From NCBI GenBank assembly GCA_024742765.1, contig JANSXT010000003.1:148017-212016 (forward strand): a DNA stretch of 64,000 nt. The letters are read 5' to 3'. Every line of letters starts with the position of its first letter. Positions within the stretch are counted from its first letter, which is position 1. The notes beneath the pieces are model-generated. The model was not told where the DNA came from, ran no database searches, and worked only from the letters and a program-made list of their open reading frames with translations. Origin of the DNA: Phyllobacteriaceae bacterium (lineage in GTDB: Bacteria; Pseudomonadota; Alphaproteobacteria; Rhizobiales; Rhizobiaceae). Shown here piece by piece: positions 1 through 8,983 of this stretch. The position numbers were made by a program, and so were the translations under genes.

Positions 1-1104
1 GCCGGACGATGCGGCCGCCGCAAGATCGGCCATGCCCTGTTTGCCGCAGGCATCGAACGCCTCATCCGACACGTCCGTCCGCGCCGGAACCGAGCCCTTG
101 ACCACGTTGAAGGCCGACTGGAAAGACGGTGACAGGATGGCCGACGCCAGGGCGGCCTGTTCGTCGGAGACGACACCACCCTGGTCGAACATCATGAACT
201 GGTCGGCATTGAAGGTGACCTGTTCCTGCGTGCCCGGGAAGCGGAAGCACAGGAAGTCCTCGCCCGGCACCTTGTCGGCGTTCAGAAACTCGCCCTTGGC
301 CCAGTCGCCCATCATCTGGAAGCCGGCTTCGCCATTGATGACCATCGCCGTGGCGAGGTTCCAGTCGCGGCCCGAGAAATTGTCATCGACATTGGCACGG
401 ATGAACGCCATGCGGTCAAAGGCTTCCTTCATCGTGTCCGAGCCAAGCGCCTTTTCGTCGAGATCGATGAAGGCGGCCTTGTAGAACTCCGGTCCGCCGG
501 CTGACATGGCGACCGCATCGAAGACCGTCGCGTCCTGCCAGGCCTGGCCACCATGGGCGATTGGCGTCACGCCCGCGGCGGACAGGGTCTCAACGGCGGC
601 GACGAAGTCTTCCCATGTTTCCGGGATGGCGATGCCGTTCTCGTCCAGCACGGCCTTGTTCGCCCAGACCCAGTTGGTTGAGTGCACGTTGACCGGTGCC
701 GAAATCCACTTGCCGTCATATTTGGCAAAGGCCTGAAGGGCCTCGGGGACGACGTCGTCCCAGCCTTCCTGCGCCGCGACCTCGTTCAGGTCGGCCAGTG
801 CCCCTTGTGCACCCCAGTCGAGGATGTCAAAGCCCAGAGCCTGCACTGCGGTCGGCGCGTCGCCGGCGGTGACGCGGGCACGCAGGACCGTCATGGCCTG
901 CTCACCGCCGCCACCGGCAACCGGCATGTCCTGCCAGCCGATGCCCTGACCTTCGAGGTCTTCTTTCAGCACGTTGAGCGCCGCGGCTTCGCCGCCGGAC
1001 GTCCACCAGTGCAGAACCTCCACATCGGCCGCCTGTGCGGCACCTGCCGCAACCAATGCAACCACAGCTGCGCCCATGCGCAGACGCATTCCAAATCGTG
1101 TCAT
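1..1104 (-). CDS. Sugar ABC transporter substrate-binding protein (MalE/GlcE type), 3' end cut by window
   Basis: Periplasmic binding protein of a carbohydrate ABC importer (extracellular solute-binding family 1). Read from the ATG at 1104 leftwards, it begins with a basic, hydrophobic signal peptide of about 25 residues ending AAQA, followed by the mature start [12 protein letters not shown], which is typical of glucose/mannose-type binding proteins. Further blocks such as [20 protein letters not shown] and the interior residues [13 protein letters not shown] fit the family. The gene runs off the left edge, where the permease and ATPase genes would be expected. It is divergent from the LacI gene at 1225, and its promoter (1147-1176) overlaps a GTAAC-type operator. 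Family is secure; the sugar is unknown. Confidence 0.9.
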   Translation of the reverse strand, partial: MTRFGMRLRMGAAVVALVAAGAAQAADVEVLHWWTSGGEAAALNVLKEDLEGQGIGWQDMPVAGGGGEQAMTVLRARVTAGDAPTAVQALGFDILDWGAQGALADLNEVAAQEGWDDVVPEALQAFAKYDGKWISAPVNVHSTNWVWANKAVLDENGIAIPETWEDFVAAVETLSAAGVTPIAHGGQAWQDATVFDAVAMSAGGPEFYKAAFIDLDEKALGSDTMKEAFDRMAFIRANVDDNFSGRDWNLATAMVINGEAGFQMMGDWAKGEFLNADKVPGEDFLCFRFPGTQEQVTFNADQFMMFDQGGVVSDEQAALASAILSPSFQSAFNVVKGSVPARTDVSDEAFDACGKQGMADLAAAASSG

Positions 1105-1146
1105 CTCAATCTCCCTTTTGGGCGGCCTCCTCGCCGCTCAGGGGGT

Positions 1147-1187
1147 TTATAACGTTGCAAGCCCGTGGTAAGTCAATAGTTAGTTAC
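1147..1187 (-). promoter_or_regulatory. Promoter of the left binding-protein operon with GTAAC-type operator
   Basis: On the minus strand a -35 TTGACT (1171-1176) and a -10 TTATAA (1147-1152) are separated by 18 bp. Overlapping the -35 is the 20-bp motif GTAACTAACTATTGACTTAC (1168-1187, minus strand). It is a diverged member of the GTAAC...GTTAC family seen at eight other promoters of the window. Its position suggests repression. It also lies 38 bp upstream of the LacI gene on the other strand. Confidence 0.55.
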
Positions 1188-1224
1188 TAAAAGTAGCGCG
1201 TTTTGCAGTCGGAATGGGCCGGTC

Positions 1225-2241
1225 ATGTCGAAACCAACGCTGAAGACACTCGCCGAAGCGACCGGTCTTGCGCAGACGACCGTGTCGCGCGCGCTCAAGG
1301 ATGATCCGAAAATTGCCATCGCAACCCGGCAAAGGGTCGCCAGCGCCGCCCGCGAAATCGGTTATGTCCCCGATCGCGCCGCGCAAAGGCTGCGGACAGG
1401 CCGAACCAATGTGATCGCCTTCGTGTCCAGCCCCCATGCCGAGATCATCGGTTTCCGCGGCTCGATGATGGCCGGTCTGTCCGAGGAACTCAAAGGCACG
1501 GACTACCATGTGACGATGACCCCCTATGACACCGACGCCAACCCGATGCGGCCGATACAAAACATCGTCCGCAACCGGCTGGCCGACGGCCTGATCTTTT
1601 CGGGAACGCAGCCGCGCGACCAGCGTGTCGACTATCTGCTCGAGACCGGCTTTCCTTTCGTCACGCATGGCCGGACCGACATGGCCGGCGGCCATGCATG
1701 GTGCGACTATGACAATGGCCAGTTCGTCGAACTGGCCCTTGAGCGGCTCGCAGGCCAAGGGCGCAGGACAGTCATGCTGTTCCGACCCGCCCCGGATCTG
1801 ACCTACGCGCGGCACATGACGGAGGCCGCCGTGAGAACCGGCACGCGTCTCGGGCTCGCCGTTACCCACCTCCGATCCGTTACCCTGTCGTCGCGGGCAA
1901 ACGAAATACACGATCTGGTGGTGCGCCAGATCCGGTCGGGTTGCGCGCCCGATGCCTATCTGTGTCCGGGCGAGGTTCCGGCGCTGGCGGTCATCGCGGC
2001 GATTGGGGATTGCGGCCTCAGCGTCACGGACGACATCGCTGTTGTCGCCAAGCAGACATCGTCGGTGTTCGACCTTATCCGCCCCCGCATCGACACGATC
2101 CACGAAGATCTTCATGCGGCCGGTGCCTCGCTCGGGCGGCTGCTTCTGCGACGGATCGCCGGAGAACCCGCCGAACGACTACAGGACCTTCACGCGCCGC
2201 AGGAAAGGTTTCGCCCGGAGCGCCGGAAGGCGGTCATTTAG
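1225..2241 (+). CDS. LacI family transcriptional regulator
   Basis: DNA-binding repressor or activator of a carbohydrate operon. Residues 5-27 form the LacI helix-turn-helix (TLKTLAEATGLAQTTVSRAL), followed by the hinge region and a type I periplasmic-binding-protein-like effector domain to the end of the 338-residue protein, a normal length. It is transcribed divergently from the sugar-binding protein at 1104, the usual arrangement for a local regulator such as AglR in rhizobia. It converges with the TetR gene, ending 3 bp into it. The effector sugar cannot be read from sequence. Confidence 0.9.
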   Translation: MSKPTLKTLAEATGLAQTTVSRALKDDPKIAIATRQRVASAAREIGYVPDRAAQRLRTGRTNVIAFVSSPHAEIIGFRGSMMAGLSEELKGTDYHVTMTPYDTDANPMRPIQNIVRNRLADGLIFSGTQPRDQRVDYLLETGFPFVTHGRTDMAGGHAWCDYDNGQFVELALERLAGQGRRTVMLFRPAPDLTYARHMTEAAVRTGTRLGLAVTHLRSVTLSSRANEIHDLVVRQIRSGCAPDAYLCPGEVPALAVIAAIGDCGLSVTDDIAVVAKQTSSVFDLIRPRIDTIHEDLHAAGASLGRLLLRRIAGEPAERLQDLHAPQERFRPERRKAVI

Positions 2242-2873
2242 CGGGCCTCGACCAGCCTCATCACCGTGTCCAGATTGAAAGCAAGGCGCGCATCCAGTGC
2301 CTCGGGCGCCATGAAATCCTGTTCGAAGAGGAACGAGCCGGTGAATCTGTTGGTCAGATAGTAATAGCCGATGGCCGCAATCGTGATGTTCAGCTGCACC
2401 GGATCGACGCCGGGACGAAACACCCCCTCGGTCTCGCCGCGCTTGAGAATGTCATGGACCATCCCTGTGAAGCGGCGGCTGACTTCCCGAAGTCGATCTG
2501 ACTCCTTGATGTGCCGGGCCTTGTGAAGGTTCTCGCTGTTGACCAGACGAATGAACTCGGGGTTCTCAAGATAATATCGCCATGTGAACGTCACGAGCTT
2601 GCACAGCGCCTCACGTGGAGGAAGATGCTCCAGATCGAGGCTCTGTTCCGCCGTGCGGATGTCGATATAGGCCTCTTCCAGCACGATCTTGAACAGCTCC
2701 TCCTTGCTGCCGAAATAGTGGTAGATCATCCGCTTGTTGGCCTTGGCCCGATCGGCGATTTCGTCAACGCGGGCGCCGCCAAGGCCGAGCTTGGCGAATT
2801 CCTCCTTGGCCGCCTCGAGAATTCTCGCCTTGGTTGCATCCGCGTCGCGCACGCGCACCTTGGTCTCCGCCAT
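2238..2873 (-). CDS. TetR/AcrR family transcriptional regulator
   Basis: Ligand-responsive repressor of 211 residues. The N-terminal TetR domain covers roughly residues 14-60, with the recognition region near GARVDEIADRAKANKRMIYH and the conserved YHYFGSKEELF block. The C-terminal ligand-binding and dimerisation half is helical and family-variable. It is transcribed away from the RbsB-type gene at 3079, and the intergenic region carries a 20-bp GTAAC...GTTAC operator at 2980-2999. Because TetR proteins usually bind short palindromes overlapping promoters and regulate their own divergent neighbour, this is my best candidate for the regulator of all nine sites in the region. That link is inference. 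Confidence 0.92.
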   Translation of the reverse strand: MAETKVRVRDADATKARILEAAKEEFAKLGLGGARVDEIADRAKANKRMIYHYFGSKEELFKIVLEEAYIDIRTAEQSLDLEHLPPREALCKLVTFTWRYYLENPEFIRLVNSENLHKARHIKESDRLREVSRRFTGMVHDILKRGETEGVFRPGVDPVQLNITIAAIGYYYLTNRFTGSFLFEQDFMAPEALDARLAFNLDTVMRLVEAR

Positions 2874-2956
2874 GATCGAGCCGCCCCTTCAATTCATTCC
2901 CGTTCGGCGCTTTCGACGCCGTTCCGGTTGCCACATTTCGGACCTTTATACCCGAC

Positions 2957-2999
2957 TTGACAAGGGAGGGAAATCGAAAGTAACTAAATAGTGCGTTAC
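2957..2999 (+). promoter_or_regulatory. Promoter of the RbsB-type operon with 20-bp operator
   Basis: A consensus -35 TTGACA (2957-2962) is followed after 17-18 bp by GTAACT/TAACTA (2980-2986) as the probable -10. The operator GTAACTAAATAGTGCGTTAC (2980-2999) covers the -10 and the start-site region. The same 20-mer, with one mismatch, lies in the promoter at 27,752-27,771. On the other strand a -10 TATAAA (2944-2949) could serve the tetR gene, so the site may control both directions. Confidence 0.6.
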
Positions 3000-3078
3000 C
3001 TGTTCGCCATCATATGTTGAGCCGGCGAGACGCCGTAGCGAGCATGGCTGGAACGGCCAATTGACCAGGGAGGAACCA

Positions 3079-4188
3079 ATGTCGTTCATCAAGAAATTCA
3101 TCCAGCAGGAGAAGGTCAACCGCCGCGACCTGCTCCTGGCATCGGCCTTCGGGCTCGGCGGCGTTGCTGCATCGGGTCTTCTGGGCCCCGGCATGGCGCG
3201 TGCCGCCATCGCCGATCCGACGGTCGCCTGGTCGTACCGCAACCGCACCAACCCCTATTGGAACGAGATCGTCTCCGGCGGCGAAGCATTTGTTGAGAGC
3301 CTCGGCAAATCCAAGGACTTCCTGACCCATCTGATCAACGAGGGCTCGTCGGAGAAGTCGCTTGCCGACGTCAAGGCGCTGCTGTCGAAAACCAATGGCG
3401 ATCTTGCGCTCGCCATCGACACCAATGATGCGCCCAATGCGCGGCCGGTGGTCGAGGCCTGTGTCGAAGCGGGCGCTTATGTCTCGACGCTGTGGAACAA
3501 GACCGACGACCTGCATCCGTGGGACTTTGGCGACAACTATGTCAGCCACATGTCCTGGTCGGACGAAGGGCCCGCCGAGCAGACGGCGCGCATCCTGCTC
3601 GATGCGATGGGCGGTTCGGGCGGCGTTGTTCATCTGGGCGGCATTGCGTCCAACAACCCGGCCATTGAACGCCTCAACGGCCTGAAGAACGCGCTTGTGG
3701 ACTATCCGGATGTCGAACTGCTCGACGCGCAGCCGGCCGACTGGGACACGCAAAAGGCCAACCAGGTCATGTCGTCCTTCCTGACGCGCTATGGCGACGA
3801 GATCACCGGCGTCCACTGCGCCAACGACACGATCGCCTATGGTGTTCTCGAAGCGCTCCGGGCGGAAGGCATCGAGGGCATGCCGGTCGTCTCCTATGAC
3901 GGCAACCCGCAGGCGGTCGAACTCGTGTCCCGCGGCGAGATCCTGGCAACCGTGTTCACCAACCCGCATTGGGGCGGCGGCATCACCGCTTCGCTGGCCT
4001 ACCATGCGGCCACCGGCCACTTCAAACCGTCCGAAGAGCCGAACGAGCATCGTGAGTTCTACGGACCGACCATCATGGTCACGCCGGAGGACGCGTTGGA
4101 CTTCAAGGCCAACTATCTCGACAGCGTTCCGACCTATGACTGGACCGACTTCTGGGGTCCGTCGAACGGTCCGATCCAGTACAAATGA
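3079..4188 (+). CDS. Ribose-type sugar ABC transporter substrate-binding protein with Tat signal
   Basis: Periplasmic binding protein of the Peripla_BP_4 (RbsB-like) family, 369 residues. The ATG at 3079 is preceded by a strong AGGGAGG ribosome-binding site (3067-3073). The N-terminus carries a twin-arginine motif (NRRDLLLASAFG, arginines at 15-16) and a hydrophobic stretch ending in ARA near residue 43, so export of a folded protein by Tat is likely. The mature part starts PTVAWSYRNRTNPYWNEIV, a normal entry for the fold. It is the first gene of an importer operon with permeases at 4338 and 6903 and an ATPase at 5391. The ligand is unknown. Confidence 0.92.
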   Translation: MSFIKKFIQQEKVNRRDLLLASAFGLGGVAASGLLGPGMARAAIADPTVAWSYRNRTNPYWNEIVSGGEAFVESLGKSKDFLTHLINEGSSEKSLADVKALLSKTNGDLALAIDTNDAPNARPVVEACVEAGAYVSTLWNKTDDLHPWDFGDNYVSHMSWSDEGPAEQTARILLDAMGGSGGVVHLGGIASNNPAIERLNGLKNALVDYPDVELLDAQPADWDTQKANQVMSSFLTRYGDEITGVHCANDTIAYGVLEALRAEGIEGMPVVSYDGNPQAVELVSRGEILATVFTNPHWGGGITASLAYHAATGHFKPSEEPNEHREFYGPTIMVTPEDALDFKANYLDSVPTYDWTDFWGPSNGPIQYK

Positions 4189-4193
4189 CCATG

Positions 4194-4215
4194 GTGGCCC
4201 GGCCTGCCGGGCCAC
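4194..4215 (+). terminator. Intercistronic hairpin between binding protein and permease
   Basis: Perfect 10-base inverted repeat GTGGCCCGGC / GCCGGGCCAC separated by two bases (realistically an 8-bp stem with a 6-nt loop), five bases after the stop codon of the binding-protein gene. There is no T-tract, so it probably stabilises the upstream mRNA or causes partial termination, giving more binding protein than permease. A similar hairpin occupies the equivalent place in the second importer operon (25,700-25,733). Confidence 0.55.
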
Positions 4216-4337
4216 TCCTCCCCAAACCGGCGAAGCCGCTCCAGGCTTCGCCGGTCCGCCGTCCGGCCGATGCGCTGTGGCGGACAGAGGCCCGCCGGCG
4301 CAACAACGTCAAGGCGGAGCGCTGAGGAGACGCGCAC

Positions 4338-5381
4338 ATGGCCGACACGATGGCGAACGCTACACCCGCCGCGCGGTTTCTGACGCGGGACCGGATCATA
4401 AAATGGGCGCCCCTGCTGGTTCTGGGTGTGCTCATCCTGCTTTTTCCGTTCTTTGAGTGGCTGGAAGACATCCGGGCGGGCGAAGCGCACGCCTATCTGA
4501 TCGATTCCCGTTTCTTCTCCATCCGCAACGCGGCGCGCATCGGCATCGCGGCAGCACCCGCCCTGATGGTCGCGGTCGGCGTGACCTTCATCATCATCAT
4601 GGGGTCCATCGATCTTTCCATGGAAGGCACGGTATCGGTTTGCGCGGTGATATTCGCCTTCGCTTTCCTGGCCTGGAGCGGCACCGTTCTGAGCTGGGCC
4701 TGGCTCGCCATCCCCGCCGCCATGCTCGTCGGCGCCGCGATGGGCTTCATCAACGGGTTGGTTCACGTCAAGCTGAAGATCCCGTCCTTCATGGCGTCTC
4801 TGGCCATGGGCTTTGTCGGAACCGGCCTCGCCCTGCTTCTGACCGGCGGGGACCGCACGCGCGTCGAGGACCCGATCTTCCGGTCCCTCCTGACCGAACG
4901 CTGGCTCAACTTTCCGGTGATGGTCTATGTGGCGTTCGCGTTTCTCCTGATTGCCTGGTTCATCCAGTCGCGGACCACGCTGGGCCGCAACTTCTACGCC
5001 GTCGGCGGCGGCGAGGAACTGGCCCATGCCAGCGGCCTGAATGTCGAGCGCGTGCGGCTGATGGGCTTCACGCTCGCGGGCGTCTTCTTCGCTGTCGGCG
5101 CCCTTTTGGCCGTCGGCCGCATCGGCATAGCCGAAACCGCAACGGGCAACAATTTCATGTTCGTTTCGATCACCGCTGTCGTGGTCGGCGGCACGGCTCT
5201 GTGGGGCGGCATTGGTGGTGTCTGGAACACACTCGTCGGCGTGCTGATCGTCAGCGTCATCAACAATGGCATGGTCGTCATCGGACTGCCCGCCTACGTC
5301 CAGGACGCGGTTCTGGGCATTCTTGTCATCCTCGCCGTCGTGTTGTCGACCGACCGCCGGTCGGTCAGCTTCGTGAAATAG
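4338..5381 (+). CDS. Sugar ABC transporter permease (RbsC type)
   Basis: Inner-membrane permease of the BPD_transp_2 family, 347 residues, with a short cytoplasmic N-terminus and about eight to ten hydrophobic segments. Family blocks are visible, such as GSIDLSMEGTVSV, FINGLVHVKLKIPSFMASL and the region GRNFYAVGGGEELAHASGLN that contacts the ATPase. It follows the binding protein after a 149-bp gap with a hairpin and lies 9 bp before the ATPase gene. A second, distinct permease of the same family is encoded at 6903, so the channel is probably a heterodimer. Confidence 0.9.
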   Translation: MADTMANATPAARFLTRDRIIKWAPLLVLGVLILLFPFFEWLEDIRAGEAHAYLIDSRFFSIRNAARIGIAAAPALMVAVGVTFIIIMGSIDLSMEGTVSVCAVIFAFAFLAWSGTVLSWAWLAIPAAMLVGAAMGFINGLVHVKLKIPSFMASLAMGFVGTGLALLLTGGDRTRVEDPIFRSLLTERWLNFPVMVYVAFAFLLIAWFIQSRTTLGRNFYAVGGGEELAHASGLNVERVRLMGFTLAGVFFAVGALLAVGRIGIAETATGNNFMFVSITAVVVGGTALWGGIGGVWNTLVGVLIVSVINNGMVVIGLPAYVQDAVLGILVILAVVLSTDRRSVSFVK

Positions 5382-5390
5382 GGGACGGCC

Positions 5391-6893
5391 ATGTACGAGC
5401 TGCGCAAGGTCGACAAGAAGTTCCCCGGGGTTCACGCCCTCAAGGCCGTCGACTTCAAGGTCAATCGTGGCGAGATCGTCGGACTTGTCGGCGAAAACGG
5501 AGCCGGAAAATCGACGCTGATGAAGGTCATCTACGGTGCCTATCAGCCCGACGGCGGCACGATTACCATCGACGGCACGGCGGTGCGGTTCCAGAACCCG
5601 CGTCAGGCGATGGAACACGGAATCGGCATGGTGTTTCAGGAGCAGTCGCTGATCACCAACCTGACGGTGATGGAGAACATCTTCCTTGGATATGAAGCGC
5701 AGTTCGTCAAATTCGGCGTGATCGACTGGAAGGCGATGGCCGAGGCGGCGCGCAGGCAACTCGCCAAGGTCAAGCTCGACATCAATCCCGCCACCATCAC
5801 ATCGGAACTGTCGTTTGCCCAACGCCAACTGATCGAATTGGCCAAGGTCCTGACGCTCGAGGAGCGGATCGACGGCGATCTTGTCATCCTGCTGGACGAG
5901 CCGACCTCGGTGCTCGCCAAGGAAGAGGTCGAGCTTCTGTTCAAGCTGGTGCGCGAACTCACCAATCGCGCGTCCTTCATCTTTGTCAGCCACCGCATGG
6001 ACGAAGTGCTCGACCTGTCCGACCGCATTTATGTGATGAAAGACGGCGAAGTCGTCGATGTCGTCGATCACGACGCCGCCGAGGTCGATGCCATTCAGCA
6101 CAAGATGGTCGGGCGCGACGTCGACAAGGAATATTACCGCGAGCAGAAGCAGCAGCCCTATGGCGACGAGGTTCTCGTCTCGTTCGACACTGTCAGCGCA
6201 GGCAACCGCTACAAGGACATTTCGTTCGATTTGCATCGCGGCGAGGTGCTGTGCCTTGTGGGCACAGAAGGCTCGGGCCGCGAGGCGATCCTCCGGACCA
6301 TCTTCGGTCTGCAAACCCCGACATCGGGCCAGGTGACGATCAAGGGGCAACCGATCAGCAGCTTCAATGCGCGCGCCTCCGTCGATCTCGGCGTTGGCTA
6401 CGTTCCGCGCGAACGCAAGGTCGAAGGAATCGTGGCCGGCATGAACGTCTATGAGAACATGACGCTCAGCCAGATGCAGAACTACTCCAATGCCGGGGTC
6501 CTGAGGACCGGCGAAGAGAAGTCTCTCGCCCGGACGTGGATCGAACGCCTCGCGATCAAGACTCCCAACGAAAACAAGGATTGCGGCGGGCTGTCCGGCG
6601 GCAACCAGCAGAAGGTCGTGCTGGCGAAATGGCGATCGGGCGGTTCGGACATCATCCTGCTTGACCATCCGACCCGCGGTCTGGACATCGGCGCCAAGGA
6701 AGATGTCTACGAAATGATCCGCGCCATGTGCGATGACGGCGCCGGCATCATCCTCGTGGCCGATACGCTCGAAGAGGCGATCGGCCTCTCCCACACCATC
6801 CTTGTCGTCAAGGACGGCGAGTTCCAGAAACGCTTCGACGGAAGGCCGGGCGACAAACCGTCGCTTTACGACCTCGTCCACCACATGATCTGA
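5391..6893 (+). CDS. Sugar ABC transporter ATP-binding protein (RbsA/MglA type, two NBDs)
   Basis: Tandem ATPase of 500 residues that powers the importer. The first nucleotide-binding domain has Walker A GENGAGKST (34-42), a degenerate signature LSFAQRQL and Walker B LLDEPTS. The second has a degenerate Walker A (GTEGSGREA, about residue 290), as is usual in the family, and a canonical signature LSGGNQQK. Its Walker B reads LLDHPTRGLD: the catalytic glutamate expected after the aspartate is His426 (codon cat at 6666-6668). This would leave hydrolysis to one site only. Gene spacing of 9 bp on both sides places it in the importer operon. Confidence 0.92.
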   Translation: MYELRKVDKKFPGVHALKAVDFKVNRGEIVGLVGENGAGKSTLMKVIYGAYQPDGGTITIDGTAVRFQNPRQAMEHGIGMVFQEQSLITNLTVMENIFLGYEAQFVKFGVIDWKAMAEAARRQLAKVKLDINPATITSELSFAQRQLIELAKVLTLEERIDGDLVILLDEPTSVLAKEEVELLFKLVRELTNRASFIFVSHRMDEVLDLSDRIYVMKDGEVVDVVDHDAAEVDAIQHKMVGRDVDKEYYREQKQQPYGDEVLVSFDTVSAGNRYKDISFDLHRGEVLCLVGTEGSGREAILRTIFGLQTPTSGQVTIKGQPISSFNARASVDLGVGYVPRERKVEGIVAGMNVYENMTLSQMQNYSNAGVLRTGEEKSLARTWIERLAIKTPNENKDCGGLSGGNQQKVVLAKWRSGGSDIILLDHPTRGLDIGAKEDVYEMIRAMCDDGAGIILVADTLEEAIGLSHTILVVKDGEFQKRFDGRPGDKPSLYDLVHHMI

Positions 6894-6902
6894 GGCGGCG
6901 CC

Positions 6903-7847
6903 ATGACCCTCGAAACGCTCAAGCCATACCTGCCCTGGATCACCCTTTTTGTGCTGGCTGGCATTGTCGGCGCCGCAAACCCGGCATTCTTCAACCCGGT
7001 CGGGCTGGTCGCCTTGGTGGCCGACATTACCCCGCTCTTCATCATGGCGCTGGGCATGACATTCGCCATCTACATCGGCGGTATCGACCTGTCCGTGCAG
7101 CAGATGGCCAACCTCGTCACGGTGATCGCCACGGTCTATCTCGCCCAGTTCGGCATTGGTGTGGCTTTTGTCTGCGTCATCGTCGGCTTCCTCTTCGGCG
7201 CAATCTCGGGCTTCATCACAACCCGCCTCTACGTGCCATCCTTCGTCTCGACCTTGGCGATGGGTTTCGTTGCGCTTTCGGGCGCCAAGTTCCTCTCCGG
7301 CGAGCGCGCACTTTCGATGGATGCGACGCTGCGCGATCAGAGTTTCGGGTGGATGTTCGGCAACACCGCCGGCGTGCCGCATGAACTGATCATCGCCGGC
7401 GTGCTCTTGTTCATCGCCTGGTTCCTGCAGAAGCGCACAACATTCGGCCGCGCGCTGAAGGCCGTGGGTTCCGGCGAACTGGCCGCGGTCGCCTCGGGCC
7501 TGAACGTCGACCGGATCAAGATACTCGCCTTTGCGATCTCGGGCATGTTTGCGGCCATTGCCGGACTGATGTTCTCGGTCAAGCTGTCGGGCGGAGACGC
7601 CAATCTGGCCAACGGCTTCCTCCTTCTGGCAATCGTCGCCGTCCTCGTCGGCGGCACGCCGCTGACAGGTGGCGTTGGCGGCGTCGTCAATACGGTCATC
7701 GGCACATTGATCGTCGTCGTCATCCGCGCCGGCATGGTCTATCTGGAGATCGACGCCACCCAGCAGCAGATGGTTTTTGGCATCGTACTGATCGCCGCCA
7801 TCGCGCTAACGATCGACCGCTCGAAACTCCGTGGTGTCGTCAAGTGA
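6903..7847 (+). CDS. Sugar ABC transporter permease (RbsC type), second subunit
   Basis: Inner-membrane permease of 314 residues, BPD_transp_2 family, with conserved blocks GGIDLSVQQMANL, ITTRLYVPSFVSTLAMGF and GRALKAVGSGELAAVASGLN. It is shorter at the N-terminus than its partner at 4338 but has the same core. Together with the genes at 3079, 4338 and 5391 it completes a four-gene importer. The stop codon overlaps or abuts the start of the dehydrogenase gene that follows, so transport and the first oxidation step are probably co-expressed. Confidence 0.9.
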   Translation: MTLETLKPYLPWITLFVLAGIVGAANPAFFNPVGLVALVADITPLFIMALGMTFAIYIGGIDLSVQQMANLVTVIATVYLAQFGIGVAFVCVIVGFLFGAISGFITTRLYVPSFVSTLAMGFVALSGAKFLSGERALSMDATLRDQSFGWMFGNTAGVPHELIIAGVLLFIAWFLQKRTTFGRALKAVGSGELAAVASGLNVDRIKILAFAISGMFAAIAGLMFSVKLSGGDANLANGFLLLAIVAVLVGGTPLTGGVGGVVNTVIGTLIVVVIRAGMVYLEIDATQQQMVFGIVLIAAIALTIDRSKLRGVVK

Positions 7848-7852
7848 GTGCC

Positions 7853-8878
7853 ATGATGCGCGCCGCAACGCTGGTCGAACCCGGCCGCTTTGAAGTGCGC
7901 GAGGTTCCGCGGCCGGAGCCGAAACCGGACGAAGCCTTGATCCGCATCGTGCGCACCGGCATTTGCGGCACCGACATGCACATCTTTAATGGCCATTATG
8001 CCGCCGACAGCCTTCCGATGGTGCCTGGGCACGAATTCACCGGACACATTGCCGGCCTCGGGCGCGATGTGCAGGGCCTGAACGAGGGTCAGCCCGTCGT
8101 CGTGGACATGAACATAGGCTGCGGCCGCTGCTACTGGTGCCGCCGCAACGAGGTGCTGAACTGCCCCGAGATGCGGCAGATCGGCATCACGATGGACGGG
8201 GCCTTTGCCGACTATATCGCGGTGCCTGCACGCCTGGTGATCCCCGCGCCAGAGGACACGCCGGCCGACGTGCTGGCCCTGACCGAGCCGCTGGCGTGTG
8301 TCGTTCGGGCGGCGCGCAAGGCGCAGGTCACCTTTGCCCAGTCCGTTGTCGTGATCGGCGCCGGACCGATCGGAAATCTCCATGTCCAGCTTCTGCGCAC
8401 AATTGGCGCCGCGCCGATCATTGTCGCCGATCTGAGCCAAGAGCGTGTCCAGATGGCGCTGGATGCGGGCGCGGATCATGGTGTCAGCGATCCCGCACAA
8501 TTGGAGCAGACCGTTCTTGCCGCCACGGACGGACGCGGCGCGGACATCGTGATCGAAAGTGTCGGCAACCCGGCTCTCTACCGGCAGGCCCTCAAGCTGA
8601 TGCGCAAGGGCGGACATCTGGCCGCCTTCGGGCTGACCGGGCCGGATGAATCGCTTCCGGTCGACATCCTTCAGACCATTCTTGAGGAAAACTCCATAAA
8701 GGGATCGGTTGCGGGCATGGGGCCGGACATGCACGACGCGCTGACGCTTCTGACGCACGGCCGGATCGACACCGCAGCCTTTACCGGCGCCGACTATCCG
8801 CTTGAGGCCATCCAGACCGCGTTCGACAGTTTCGCGGCGCGGCCGCAGGACCTTAAGACCCAGATCGTGATGACATGA
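7853..8878 (+). CDS. Zinc-dependent alcohol/polyol dehydrogenase (MDR family)
   Basis: NAD(P)-dependent medium-chain dehydrogenase of about 341 residues, similar in layout to sorbitol/threonine dehydrogenases. The catalytic zinc ligands are visible in GICGTDMH and PGHEFTG, and the structural zinc loop is present as CGRCYWCRRNEVLNC. The Rossmann motif is VIGAGPIGNL. It probably oxidises a secondary alcohol of the imported sugar or polyol. The start could be GTG 7844 (overlapping the previous stop) or ATG 7853 or 7856; I prefer 7853. It is the last gene of the transporter operon, and the next promoter starts at 8918. Confidence 0.88.
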   Translation: MMRAATLVEPGRFEVREVPRPEPKPDEALIRIVRTGICGTDMHIFNGHYAADSLPMVPGHEFTGHIAGLGRDVQGLNEGQPVVVDMNIGCGRCYWCRRNEVLNCPEMRQIGITMDGAFADYIAVPARLVIPAPEDTPADVLALTEPLACVVRAARKAQVTFAQSVVVIGAGPIGNLHVQLLRTIGAAPIIVADLSQERVQMALDAGADHGVSDPAQLEQTVLAATDGRGADIVIESVGNPALYRQALKLMRKGGHLAAFGLTGPDESLPVDILQTILEENSIKGSVAGMGPDMHDALTLLTHGRIDTAAFTGADYPLEAIQTAFDSFAARPQDLKTQIVMT

Positions 8879-8917
8879 CGCCGGACCGGCTGTGACAGTT
8901 GCGGACCGAGAGTGTTG

Positions 8918-8945
8918 TTGACGTAACCGTCTGGTTACTTATACT
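8918..8945 (+). promoter_or_regulatory. Promoter of the ALDH/GMC operon with operator inside the spacer
   Basis: The -35 TTGACG (8918-8923) and -10 TATACT (8940-8945) are 16 bp apart. The palindrome GTAACCGTCTGGTTAC (8923-8938) fills the spacer almost exactly. Bound protein would exclude RNA polymerase, so this is the clearest repressor-type arrangement of the nine GTAAC sites. Confidence 0.7.
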
Positions 8946-8983
8946 GCGCTCAACGATCCGATCCGCCTTCAGGGAGGCTTTTG

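Noticed and set aside
1180..2115. Open frame of 311 codons on the minus strand
   Set aside because: Opposite a clear LacI regulator; no recognisable motif.
4134..7382. Open frame of 1082 codons on the minus strand
   Set aside because: It lies opposite well-supported RbsB/RbsC/RbsA genes; composition is His/Asp/Arg-rich without any family motif, typical of the antisense frame of GC-rich genes.
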